A DNA stretch of 64,000 nucleotides from Spongiihabitans sp965206355 (lineage in GTDB: Bacteria > Pseudomonadota > Gammaproteobacteria > Arenicellales > Poriferihabitantaceae). Below, piece by piece: positions 17,392-25,233 of the stretch. The notes beneath the pieces are model-generated. The model saw nothing but the letters and a program-made list of their open reading frames with translations, did not search any database and had not been told where the DNA came from. Where the stretch lies: contig OZ242212.1 of the NCBI GenBank assembly GCA_965206355.1, forward strand, positions 992,001-1,056,000. Reading direction: 5' to 3'. Within the stretch, counting starts at the first letter, position 1, and every line of letters begins with the position of its first letter. Both the position numbers and the translations under genes were made by a program.

Positions 17392-18329
17392 ATACCGCAC
17401 TGGTCTATGACCCGATATTTCTGCAACACGATACTGGCAGGCGACATCCTGAATGTGGTGAACGTGTCAACCAAACCTATAACGTACTGAGCAGACAACC
17501 GTGGTTCAATAATTTGCACCGATTGAAAACGGCTAAAGCGGATTTACAATGGCTTGGCACGGTGCATCATGAACGCTATATTGACCGCGTTGAACAGGCG
17601 TGCAATCTGCAACAACGTCATGTTGACTCGCCCGATGTTACGATTTGCACTGCCTCTTACGAGGTCGCATTAACCGCGACTGGCAGTGTACTGAAAATCG
17701 CCGATCAAGTTATGGCAGGAACTGTCGATAATGGTTTTGCTATGATCAGACCGCCCGGACACCATGCCGAAGCGAATCTCGCCATGGGATTTTGCCTGTT
17801 CAACAACATTGCCATTGCTGCCCGATATTTGCAGCAAAAACATCAACTGCAGCGGATATTGATTCTCGACTGGGACGTGCACCACGGCAATGGTACCCAG
17901 CATATTTTCGAGCAAGACAGCTCGGTCTTTTATATCAGCCTGCACCAATTCCCCCACTATCCCGGTAGCGGCGCACTGGCTGAAACCGGCATCGGCGAGG
18001 GTGCGGGCACAACGCTGAATTGCCCGATGAGTGCCGGCTTGGGCGATGAGCATTACTATCAGGCGTTCAAGCAAATAATACTGCCCAAAGCAAAAAATTT
18101 CGCCGCCGATGCGCTGTTAATCTCTGCCGGATTCGATGCCCATTGTGCTGACCCGCTGGGTAACATCAACCTCAACAGTCAGAGCTATGTCTGGATGACG
18201 CAGATGATGATGGAACTGGCAGATCAATGTTGTGAAGGACGATTGATTTCTGTGCTGGAAGGGGGCTACGATCTCAGCGCATTGGCAGAATCGGTTAGCC
18301 TGCATATTAAAACCCTGAGTCAGTCGTAA
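17385..18329 (+). CDS. HDAC-like deacetylase / acetylpolyamine amidohydrolase family
   Basis: The 314-residue protein belongs to the arginase/deacetylase fold. The active-site segment is MIRPPGHHAEANLAMGFCLF (His-His dyad) near residue 125, the zinc ligands are in ILDWDVHHGNGTQ near residue 165 and SAGFDAHCADPLG near residue 250, and EGGYDLSAL lies near the C-terminus. All zinc and His residues are present, so it should be active on an acetylated amine or lysine; the substrate is unknown. It begins with TTG at 17385, overlapping the BHMT stop. Its end overlaps the convergent malonyl transferase gene by 10 bp. Confidence 0.88.
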   Translation: MLNTALVYDPIFLQHDTGRRHPECGERVNQTYNVLSRQPWFNNLHRLKTAKADLQWLGTVHHERYIDRVEQACNLQQRHVDSPDVTICTASYEVALTATGSVLKIADQVMAGTVDNGFAMIRPPGHHAEANLAMGFCLFNNIAIAARYLQQKHQLQRILILDWDVHHGNGTQHIFEQDSSVFYISLHQFPHYPGSGALAETGIGEGAGTTLNCPMSAGLGDEHYYQAFKQIILPKAKNFAADALLISAGFDAHCADPLGNINLNSQSYVWMTQMMMELADQCCEGRLISVLEGGYDLSALAESVSLHIKTLSQS

Positions 18330-19309
18330 CCACCTTTGCTAACAGCCGCGAGTGTCGCTTGAAATGTTGCGAGATTGATGACTGACAGATAGCGCGGTGG
18401 CGAATCTGCACCCCGAAAAGTCTGTTTGACGATGCCTTCAAGATTAGGACGCTTTTCTGCCGCGCTTTTACCTTTTCCAAGCCCACCACCGAATTCGATC
18501 AGTAATGTCGCACCGGCATTGCCGACAGCAAGCAGATTTCTGTTCCATAGCACCGGGTTAAATAATTGCAGAAACAAACGCGACTTGATGGCATCGCTAT
18601 CGGCATCATGCACCTCGCCCGTGAAATTGGACAGCACATCAACCTCTGGTGCTTTGAAATCGGCTTGATCAAGCACTTTCCGGAATTGACGTGCTGCTTC
18701 AACCATATAATAGGTGTGGAATGCCCCTTCGGTTTTTAAGCGGGCACTACGCTTACCGGGAAAGCGCTCTGCCATAGTTAAGACCAGTGCATCTAAATCT
18801 TCAGCACGCCCACCAACCACATTCTGATCGGGCAAATTGCAAGCGGCTACCGCGCAATAATGTTGTTCAGCCAGCAACGTGGCGGATTCAACATCCATCA
18901 TCAACGCCTGCATTTCACCTTCTCCGTATTCGCCCATTAACTGCCCGCGCGTTTTTACCAGTTGTAAGGCGAGGGCAAAGCTTAACGAGTTTGCACAGAC
19001 CAAGGCAGCGTATTCCCCCAGACTGTGGCCGGCAGTCAGCTTGGGCGAAATCACCTGATCAGTATATTCACAAAACAGACGGTAACAAGCGATAGAATGG
19101 GTCAGCAATACCGGTTGGGTAAAGCGTGTCAGGTTGATTTGATCACTGGCATCATCGAAAGATAAGCCAGCAATATCATAACCAAGCACCTCGCTCGCTT
19201 CGTCATAGGTATCCCGCACTATTTGAAATTCTTCGAACAGATCTTTACCGATACCACGATATTGGGAGCCTTGTCCGGGAAACAGGCAGGCCATGTTTGC
19301 TGATGTCAT
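18320..19309 (-). CDS. Acyltransferase of the malonyl-CoA:ACP transacylase family
   Basis: 329 residues with the FabD fold: LFPGQGSQYRGIGKDLFEEF at the N-terminus, the nucleophile elbow TAGHSLGEYAAL with its catalytic Ser near residue 96, QALM near residue 128, and the catalytic His in TEGAFHTYYM near residue 205. It resembles PKS/PUFA-type AT domains as much as housekeeping FabD, and no fabH/fabG/acpP genes are beside it, so a specialised fatty acid or polyketide role is possible. The C-terminal 40 residues are atypical. The ATG at 19309 was used; alternatives lie within a few codons. It converges on and overlaps the deacetylase gene. Confidence 0.8.
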   Translation of the reverse strand: MTSANMACLFPGQGSQYRGIGKDLFEEFQIVRDTYDEASEVLGYDIAGLSFDDASDQINLTRFTQPVLLTHSIACYRLFCEYTDQVISPKLTAGHSLGEYAALVCANSLSFALALQLVKTRGQLMGEYGEGEMQALMMDVESATLLAEQHYCAVAACNLPDQNVVGGRAEDLDALVLTMAERFPGKRSARLKTEGAFHTYYMVEAARQFRKVLDQADFKAPEVDVLSNFTGEVHDADSDAIKSRLFLQLFNPVLWNRNLLAVGNAGATLLIEFGGGLGKGKSAAEKRPNLEGIVKQTFRGADSPPRYLSVINLATFQATLAAVSKGGYD

Positions 19310-19559
19310 ACTGATGTCATGCTGATGTGAAAATCAAGACTATTGATCGAAGGCAATAAGGGCAAACTGAACACAATGATAAAGGTATTCATTTTAATGC
19401 CCACTTTGGCGATGCCGACGATGTAGCGGATTATATCTTACTGCGCATAAGAAATACCGCTGCAATCGCTTTGGTTGATGTATGGTTGAGTCAAAATAGG
19501 TACAATACGGCGTTTCTTAACCTCTAACTCCAATCACAACCTCATTAAAAATATAGACA

Positions 19560-20453
19560 ATGTCAACAGTAATTGATGGTAAAGCGTTCGCGGCAGGTTT
19601 GCGTGAGCGTGTCGCGCAAGCAGTGAAAATAATTAACACTCGGAGCGGCATCAAACCGGGGCTGGCTGTTGTTTTGGTTGGCGAAGATCCGGCCAGTCAG
19701 GTTTATGTCCGCAACAAGGGCAAGCAAACCATAGCAGCCGGTATGGATTCTTTTGAACATAAATTGCCTGCGGATACTTCCGAGCAGGACTTATTGAAGC
19801 TGGTCGAGCAACTGAATAATGACCCGAAGGTAAACGGGATATTGGTACAGTTACCATTGCCAAAACAGATTGATGAATCCAAAGTCATCAACTCCATCAA
19901 CGTAGATAAGGATGTCGATGGTTTCCATATCGAAAATGTTGGAAAACTTGCCATCGGCGAAAATTCTCTGCTGCCTTGTACGCCAGCCGGTTGCCTGATG
20001 TTGTTAAAAGATCATATTGGCGATCTGAGCGGCAAGAATGCGGTCATTGTTGGTCGTTCCAACATTGTCGGCAAGCCTGTTTCTATGCTGTTGTTGCGAG
20101 AAAGCTGTACCGTGACGATTGCTCATTCCCGCACCCGCGACTTGCCAGCCGTTTGTCGTCAGGCAGATATTGTGGTTGCGGCAGTCGGTGTTGCCGAGCT
20201 GGTAAAAGGCGACTGGATTAAGCCGGGTGCGGTTGTTATTGATGTCGGCATTAACCGAGTGGAAGACGAAAACGGCAAAGCCAAACTGGTCGGGGATGTC
20301 GATTATCAAGCCGCCCTGGCCGTTGCCGATGGCGTAACACCCGTACCAGGTGGCGTAGGACCAATGACCATCGCCTGTTTGCTACGCAACACCGCGACTG
20401 CCGCATGCCAACAAAACGGCATCGCCATTCCTTCGGTCATAGCCCAACAATAA
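19560..20453 (+). CDS. folD: FolD, methylenetetrahydrofolate dehydrogenase/cyclohydrolase
   Basis: Bifunctional enzyme interconverting 5,10-methylene- and 10-formyl-THF with NADP. 297 residues. PGLAVVLVGEDPASQVYVRN carries the substrate-binding Tyr, NKGK the catalytic Lys, GILVQLPLPKQI and DKDVDGFH follow, and GRSNIVGKPVSMLLL is the NADP-binding region. It ends with TPVPGGVGPMTIACLL, the family signature. All key residues are present. A 250-bp gap precedes it, holding an open frame without a good start (ending 19527) that I cannot identify. Confidence 0.97.
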   Translation: MSTVIDGKAFAAGLRERVAQAVKIINTRSGIKPGLAVVLVGEDPASQVYVRNKGKQTIAAGMDSFEHKLPADTSEQDLLKLVEQLNNDPKVNGILVQLPLPKQIDESKVINSINVDKDVDGFHIENVGKLAIGENSLLPCTPAGCLMLLKDHIGDLSGKNAVIVGRSNIVGKPVSMLLLRESCTVTIAHSRTRDLPAVCRQADIVVAAVGVAELVKGDWIKPGAVVIDVGINRVEDENGKAKLVGDVDYQAALAVADGVTPVPGGVGPMTIACLLRNTATAACQQNGIAIPSVIAQQ

Positions 20454-20512
20454 GCCGGGCTATAGACATGGCAATAGCCTGATGAGTGTGCTTTTCGTGC
20501 TTCCAGCAAATA

Positions 20513-21127
20513 TCACTGCAACGCCGAGATGAACAATGCCAGTTGTTTGATTTGTTGATCACTGAGCGGAAAGGCGATAGGGTTCATTATCGGGTTGTTT
20601 CTCTCACCGCTTTTGAACGCCAGCAATTGCTTTTCAATGTAATTGGCGTGTTGCCCCGCCAGTCGCGGAAAACTGGGGGGGATACCGCTACCTGACGGAC
20701 CGTGACATCCTAGACAGGCAGGCACCTTGAATTCGGCAATACCGCCACGAAAAATTGCTTCCCCAGCGCGTGCATCGGCTTCCTGATCGGCGCTTATTGA
20801 CCCGCTGGTCGCTTTTTGCGATGAGTAATAGGCATCCAGATCAGCCATATCTTGCTCAGACAATGCGTTGACAATCCCGCCCATAATCGGATCTACCCGC
20901 TCTCCAGATTTGAAGCTCATCAGTTGACGGGAAATATATCCGCGCACTTGTCCTGCAATTTTAGGAAACTGGGCAACTTGACTATTGCCATCGGCACTGT
21001 GGCAGGCGGCACAGGTCAGCGATTTTTGCTTGCCAGCTTCCGCATCACCAGATTGTGCCATGCTGTTGTTATTAACCGCCAAGGCGAACAGCAGAGAAAT
21101 CATCAAAAATTTAGACATGCGCATCAT
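20513..21127 (-). CDS. Diheme cytochrome c4
   Basis: Periplasmic electron carrier of 204 residues. The N-terminus MSKFLMISLLFALAVNNNSM is a Sec signal peptide with cleavage predicted after AQS or nearby. Two domains each carry a heme site: CAACH near residue 40 and CLGCH near residue 138. Each is followed by the c4 pattern FPKIAGQVRGYISRQLMSFK or FPRLAGQHANYIEKQLLAFK with axial Met in the GERxxPIM segment. It normally feeds cbb3 or similar oxidases. It is divergent from engB, an arrangement common in Gammaproteobacteria. Confidence 0.95.
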   Translation of the reverse strand: MMRMSKFLMISLLFALAVNNNSMAQSGDAEAGKQKSLTCAACHSADGNSQVAQFPKIAGQVRGYISRQLMSFKSGERVDPIMGGIVNALSEQDMADLDAYYSSQKATSGSISADQEADARAGEAIFRGGIAEFKVPACLGCHGPSGSGIPPSFPRLAGQHANYIEKQLLAFKSGERNNPIMNPIAFPLSDQQIKQLALFISALQ

Positions 21128-21266
21128 TGTAAAAACCCGATTATTGATTTGACCCGAAATGTCGTTCCAGATCTGAAAATAAATTATTTCACCTTGATTT
21201 GAGGAGAAAACGTAGAATCAATCGTGCATTATATCAACAATTATCGCTAAAAACCGGACTAAAAAA

Positions 21267-21863
21267 TTGGATAGCATTGACTTCACCAAAGCGCAGTACA
21301 CGTTGGCAGCACACCATCCACAGCAGTGGCCCGCAGACAAGGGTGCCGAAGTCGCCTTTTCCGGTCGCTCCAATGTCGGAAAATCCAGTGCCATCAATGC
21401 CATTACCAATCAAAATCGTCTGGCAAAAACCAGCAAAACTCCGGGCAGAACCCAGCAAATTGTGTTTTTTGAATTAGATGAATCGTTGCGATTAGCGGAT
21501 TTGCCTGGTTATGGTTATGCCAAAGCCCCTAGAAATCTTCGACAACATTGGCAGGATCTTATTTCTGAATATCTGCTATCTCGCCAGTGCTTACGCGCCT
21601 TAGTCATCCCAATGGATATCCGCAGACCACTGACCGAACTGGATATCACCATGCTTGAGTATTGCTGGGAGATTGGGTTAGCCGTACATATCCTGCTCAC
21701 CAAAGCGGACAAATTCAAGCGTGGTAAAGCCTTAAATATCTTGCAAGCCATAAACAAGGAGCTAAAATCCCAGCCACAAACCACCATACAGCTATTTTCT
21801 GCTCCGCATAAACAAGGCGTAGATGAAGCTAGAAAACAGTTGACCGACTACTTGAATGCGTAA
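21267..21863 (+). CDS. engB: EngB/YihA ribosome-biogenesis GTPase
   Basis: 198-residue GTPase needed for 50S assembly. G1 GRSNVGKSS near residue 34, G2 TPGRTQ near residue 60, G3 DLPGYGYAKA near residue 78 and G4 LTKADK near residue 148 are all present. The best start is TTG at 21267: it aligns with the start of E. coli YihA, the frame upstream is closed at a TAG (21213-21215), and no ATG or GTG lies between. It shares a 139-bp divergent region with the cytochrome c4 gene. Confidence 0.93.
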   Translation: MDSIDFTKAQYTLAAHHPQQWPADKGAEVAFSGRSNVGKSSAINAITNQNRLAKTSKTPGRTQQIVFFELDESLRLADLPGYGYAKAPRNLRQHWQDLISEYLLSRQCLRALVIPMDIRRPLTELDITMLEYCWEIGLAVHILLTKADKFKRGKALNILQAINKELKSQPQTTIQLFSAPHKQGVDEARKQLTDYLNA

Positions 21864-22086
21864 ACTACCAGCAGATTAACAATCAGGGCATATCGGTATT
21901 GCGGCCACAGTCCCGCTGTAATCCAAACCATGATACACGCACAAGCAAAGAAACGTGTTAGGCTGGGTAAAGTGCAAAGTGGGTTTTGCTACTGTGGCTA
22001 AAATCATCAGTGTTAAAAAACCTGAGAAAATAAATATGGCAAATAAAATACATCCAATCGCCGCTTGTATCGCAACATTATGTATT

Positions 22087-22225
22087 GAGACCTTTGCACG
22101 AAAGCCATTTCACCTGCATGCTGCGTTAAAAACGTACTCAATCGGTCATTTATAAGCATAAACTCCCTCATTCCGTGCGTTTTTGCCTGGTCTAAAAGCG
22201 AAATCATCTTCCGTGCAAAGGTCTC
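22087..22225 (+). mobile_element. 139-bp MITE-like element, copy 2
   Basis: Ends GAGACCTTTGCACG and CGTGCAAAGGTCTC. Flanks GTATT and AATAA do not form a direct duplication, but they extend the inverted repeat by three bases (ATT/AAT). It lies in the engB-queG gap; 21864-22086 before it shows no gene I can support. Confidence 0.9.
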
Positions 22226-22333
22226 AATAAAAGCGTCTGCCATAATGTCAAATCAAATCCTGAAAATCCAGCGTTGTTATTTTCTGTCATTGCCGATTTT
22301 GGTGTCGTTGATAGCCATATTCGCTATACCCTG

Positions 22334-23410
22334 ATGTCACCTCCGCCAAATAATGTTGATGATTTCCATAGCCTGGTCAGGTTGATTAAAATCTGGGGAA
22401 TGCAGCTGGGCTTCTCGCATACTGCCATCAGTGATGTTGATTTGGGTGAGGCAGAGCAGCGTCTTGGCGACTGGCTCAAGCAGGGTTTTCACGGTGAGAT
22501 GGCTTATATGTCCCGCCATGGCACTAAACGCACCCGCCCTGACGAATTAGTAGCAGGCACCATCAGCGTCATTACCGTGCGCATGGATTACCTGCCACAA
22601 ACCATGCAACAGGCACAAATGGCACTGTCAAATCCGAGCATCGGCTATATTGCCCGCTACGCGCTGGGACGCGATTATCACAAGGTGATGCGTCGCAAAC
22701 TACAGCAACTGGCGCATCGAATTAGTGCTAAAGCAGGTAGCTTTGGTTATCGTGTCTTGTGCGACAGCGCACCAGTTATGGAGAAAGCGCTGGCACAAAA
22801 ATCCGGTCAAGGCTGGATTGGCAAACATACCAACATTCTCAATCGCGAAAGTGGTTCTTGGTTTTTTCTCGGTGAAATCTATACCGACATGCCACTACCT
22901 GTTGATGTCTCGGCCCGTGCCCATTGCGGCAGTTGTACTGCCTGCATTGATATTTGTCCGACTGCTGCCATTGTCGCACCTTATCAACTTGATGCGCGGC
23001 GATGTATCTCCTATCTCACCATTGAGCTTCAAGGCAGCATTCCTGTCGAGTTCAGAAAAGCCATCGGCAACCGGATTTTTGGTTGCGATGACTGCCAACT
23101 GGTTTGTCCGTGGAACCGCTATGCCAAAATCAGCACACAACCTGATTTCACCATTCGCCACCACCTCGATGCAACTGCGCTGACCGCGCTGTTTGAGTGG
23201 GACGAGAAAAGCTTTGCGCGACACACCGAAGGCTCGGCGATTCGACGACTCGGGTGTAGCAGATGGTTGCGCAATATCGCCATTGCGTTGGGTAATGCAC
23301 CCACGAGCGCGGCCGTCATATCTGCCTTACGCAAGCGCCTCAACCACCCTTCCAGCATGTTGCGTGAACACGTTGCTTGGGCACTGGCACAACATACTGA
23401 CACGAAATAA
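22334..23410 (+). CDS. queG: QueG, epoxyqueuosine reductase
   Basis: Cobalamin- and Fe-S-dependent enzyme for the last step of tRNA queuosine synthesis. 358 residues from the ATG at 22334, which matches the usual start; the frame is open to 22274. GFHGEMAYMSRHGTKRTRP lies near residue 57. Two 4Fe-4S clusters are indicated by CGSCTACIDICPTAAI near residue 200 and CDDCQLVCPWNRYA near residue 252. A HEAT-like C-terminal region follows. The gene lies between MITE copies 2 and 3, which are in the same orientation. Confidence 0.94.
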   Translation: MSPPPNNVDDFHSLVRLIKIWGMQLGFSHTAISDVDLGEAEQRLGDWLKQGFHGEMAYMSRHGTKRTRPDELVAGTISVITVRMDYLPQTMQQAQMALSNPSIGYIARYALGRDYHKVMRRKLQQLAHRISAKAGSFGYRVLCDSAPVMEKALAQKSGQGWIGKHTNILNRESGSWFFLGEIYTDMPLPVDVSARAHCGSCTACIDICPTAAIVAPYQLDARRCISYLTIELQGSIPVEFRKAIGNRIFGCDDCQLVCPWNRYAKISTQPDFTIRHHLDATALTALFEWDEKSFARHTEGSAIRRLGCSRWLRNIAIALGNAPTSAAVISALRKRLNHPSSMLREHVAWALAQHTDTK

Positions 23411-23416
23411 CACAAT

Positions 23417-23555
23417 GAGACCTTTGCACGAAAGCCCTTTCACCTGCATGCTGCGTTAAAAACGTACTCAATCGGTCATTTATAAGCATAAACTCCCTCA
23501 TTCCGTGCGTTTTTGCCTTACCTGAAAGCGAAATCATCTTCCGTGCAAAGGTCTC
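23417..23555 (+). mobile_element. 139-bp MITE-like element, copy 3
   Basis: Typical ends, with a perfect 5-bp target duplication ACAAT on both sides. It starts six bases after the queG stop. Same orientation as copy 2. Confidence 0.95.
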
Positions 23556-23797
23556 ACAATAACAAAGTAGCCCCGCGTCGCGCTTTAAGACATGTCCTTA
23601 TCGGCAGAAAGACTAATGTTTTTAGCGGTGATTATTCTGCCAGCGCAATCATATCTTCGGACTGCCAGCAGACGACAATGTTGCATAGTATTTTCTCTGT
23701 TAGTGGTGGATTAGGGATGCCTGTCAAGCACCAGCGTATGTTCGGAAAATGTTGCCAGTATCGCGTAGCCGTGTCAATTCATTGTATGAGTCCACCC

Positions 23798-23836
23798 CAT
23801 ATTGCACTTCATTTACTCAACATTTAGTGCAATATG
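23798..23836. terminator. 11-bp inverted repeat between queG and the iron operon
   Basis: CATATTGCACT (23798-23808) and AGTGCAATATG (23826-23836) are perfect complements with a 17-base loop; TTTC follows on the plus strand. It could be a terminator for the queG transcript or an operator. The rest of 23556-23888 holds nothing I can assign. Confidence 0.35.
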
Positions 23837-23888
23837 TTTCTGAACTTATACATATTTTACGGTGGCTAGAAAATATTCTTAAATGCTA

Positions 23889-23917
23889 TTGCGAATCATT
23901 CTCACTTTCATTAAAAT
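23889..23917 (+). promoter_or_regulatory. Iron-operon promoter with overlapping Fur box
   Basis: TTGCGA (23889-23894), a 17-bp spacer, then TAAAAT (23912-23917) make a good sigma70 promoter. The 19 bases 23891-23909 (GCGAATCATTCTCACTTTC) match 12 of 19 positions of the classical Fur box and cover the spacer, so Fur with iron would block RNA polymerase. The downstream genes are a ferric iron transporter, in line with Fur control. MITE copy 4 now lies between this site and fbpA. Confidence 0.65.
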
Positions 23918-23955
23918 ACGTTGTCATTTTCAACATTCTTTATTTATTACCACTT

Positions 23956-24094
23956 GAGACCTTTGCACGGAAGATGATTTCGCTTTTAGGCCAGGCAAAA
24001 ACGCACGGAATGAGGGAGTTTATGCTTATAAATGACCGATTGAGTACGATTTTAACGTAGCATGGAGGTGAAATGGCTTTCGTGCAAAGGTCTC
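23956..24094 (-). mobile_element. 139-bp MITE-like element, copy 4 (inverted), in iron-operon leader
   Basis: Typical ends with a perfect 5-bp duplication CACTT on both sides. It lies about 30 bases after the predicted transcription start of the iron operon and 40 bases before the fbpA start, so it lengthens the 5' untranslated region by 144 bases. Confidence 0.95.
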
Positions 24095-24134
24095 CACTTA
24101 TTACCTTATTACGCTCACTTATTATTCAAGTACT

Positions 24135-25172
24135 ATGCAAAAATATATTACCCGATTCAAACACGCTATTCTCACTATCACCTTATTGGCAGCGACTGTA
24201 TCTGCTCACAATCTGGCGCAAGCCGCCGAAGAAGTTAATGTTTACTCCTACCGCAAACCTCAGCTCATCCAGCCGATGTTTGATGAATTTACCGCCTCCA
24301 GCGGCATAGCGGTCAATGTTGTATTTGCCAAAAAAGGCATGCTGGAAAAACTGCAAAGCGAAGGCATTAACAGTCCGGCTGATCTGGTATTTACCGTTGA
24401 CATCGGGCGGTTATCGGATGTCAAGAATGCCGACTTAACACAGGCGGTGCAATCAACCGTATTGGCGCAGAATATCCCGTCCAATATGCGTGATGATGAA
24501 AATCACTGGTTTGGATTAACTTCAAGAGCGCGTATTATCGTTACCTCAAAAACGCGCGTTGCTGAGGGTATGGTGGCCACATACGAAGATCTCGGTGCGC
24601 CAAAGTTGAACGGGCTGATTTGCACACGCTCGGGCAAACACCCCTATATGGTCGCATTAACTGCTGCTATGATTGCCCATCACGGCAGTGCCGATGCACA
24701 GCGTTGGCTTGCCGGATTAAAATCCAATCTGGCTCGTCGGCCTGCAGGCAATGATCGCGCTCAGGTCAAGGCAATCCAGCAAGGCGTATGCGACATTGCG
24801 GTAATCAATCACTATTATATGTATAAAATGCTTAATGATCCGCAACAAAAAGCCTGGGCAGATGCCGTTAATGTTATCTTTCCCAATCAAAACAATCATG
24901 GCACGCACATGAATATCAGCGGTATGGCAATGACCCGACACGCGCCTAATCGGGATAACGCCTTAAAACTCATGGAGTTTCTTGCAGGCGAAAAAGCCCA
25001 GAAAATGTATGCCCAATTAAATGGTGAATATGCGGTCAAGCACGACATCGCACTGGCGGAGCAGGTATCCGCTTGGGGCGATTTTAAGCGTGATGGTGTC
25101 AGCCTCACTGATGTCGCTTCCTATCGGCGGGAAGCCTCAAAGATGGCAGATCGTGTTGGCTACGATGACTAA
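24135..25172 (+). CDS. fbpA: Ferric iron ABC transporter, periplasmic binding protein (FbpA/FutA type)
   Basis: 345-residue substrate-binding protein. A signal peptide ending near HNLAQA is followed by AEEVNVYSYRKPQLIQPMF, the usual start of mature Fe(III)-binding proteins. GNDRAQVKAIQQGVCDIAVINHYYM carries the tandem Tyr iron ligands, and FPNQNNHGTHMNISGMAM is a family segment. It delivers Fe3+ to FbpBC encoded just downstream. Its regulation is likely by Fur (promoter at 23889-23917). The last codons take part in an imperfect 47-bp tandem duplication at 25134-25220. Confidence 0.93.
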   Translation: MQKYITRFKHAILTITLLAATVSAHNLAQAAEEVNVYSYRKPQLIQPMFDEFTASSGIAVNVVFAKKGMLEKLQSEGINSPADLVFTVDIGRLSDVKNADLTQAVQSTVLAQNIPSNMRDDENHWFGLTSRARIIVTSKTRVAEGMVATYEDLGAPKLNGLICTRSGKHPYMVALTAAMIAHHGSADAQRWLAGLKSNLARRPAGNDRAQVKAIQQGVCDIAVINHYYMYKMLNDPQQKAWADAVNVIFPNQNNHGTHMNISGMAMTRHAPNRDNALKLMEFLAGEKAQKMYAQLNGEYAVKHDIALAEQVSAWGDFKRDGVSLTDVASYRREASKMADRVGYDD

Positions 25173-25220
25173 CCCGGTAAGCCTCAAGGATGGCGGGTCG
25201 TATTGACTACGATGACTAAC
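25134..25220 (+). repeat. Imperfect 47-bp direct duplication of the fbpA 3' end
   Basis: GCCTCAAAGATGGCAGATCG (from 25134) recurs as GCCTCAAGGATGGCGGGTCG (from 25181), and both units continue with TACGATGACTAACC. The second copy is outside the gene and has several substitutions. Since 47 is not a multiple of three, it adds no coding sequence. Confidence 0.85.
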
Positions 25221-25233
25221 CGATGATTCCTCT

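Noticed and set aside
19372..19527. Open frame containing DVADYILLRIRNTAAIALVD before folD
   Set aside because: No start codon with a ribosome binding site and no recognised family; kept only as a note in the folD entry.
21880..21990. Possible cobalamin riboswitch upstream of queG (CCACAGTCCCGCTGTAATCC looked similar to the core)
   Set aside because: The conserved GCCACTG box and the rest of the fold are not found in order, and the nearest gene is over 300 bp away behind a MITE.
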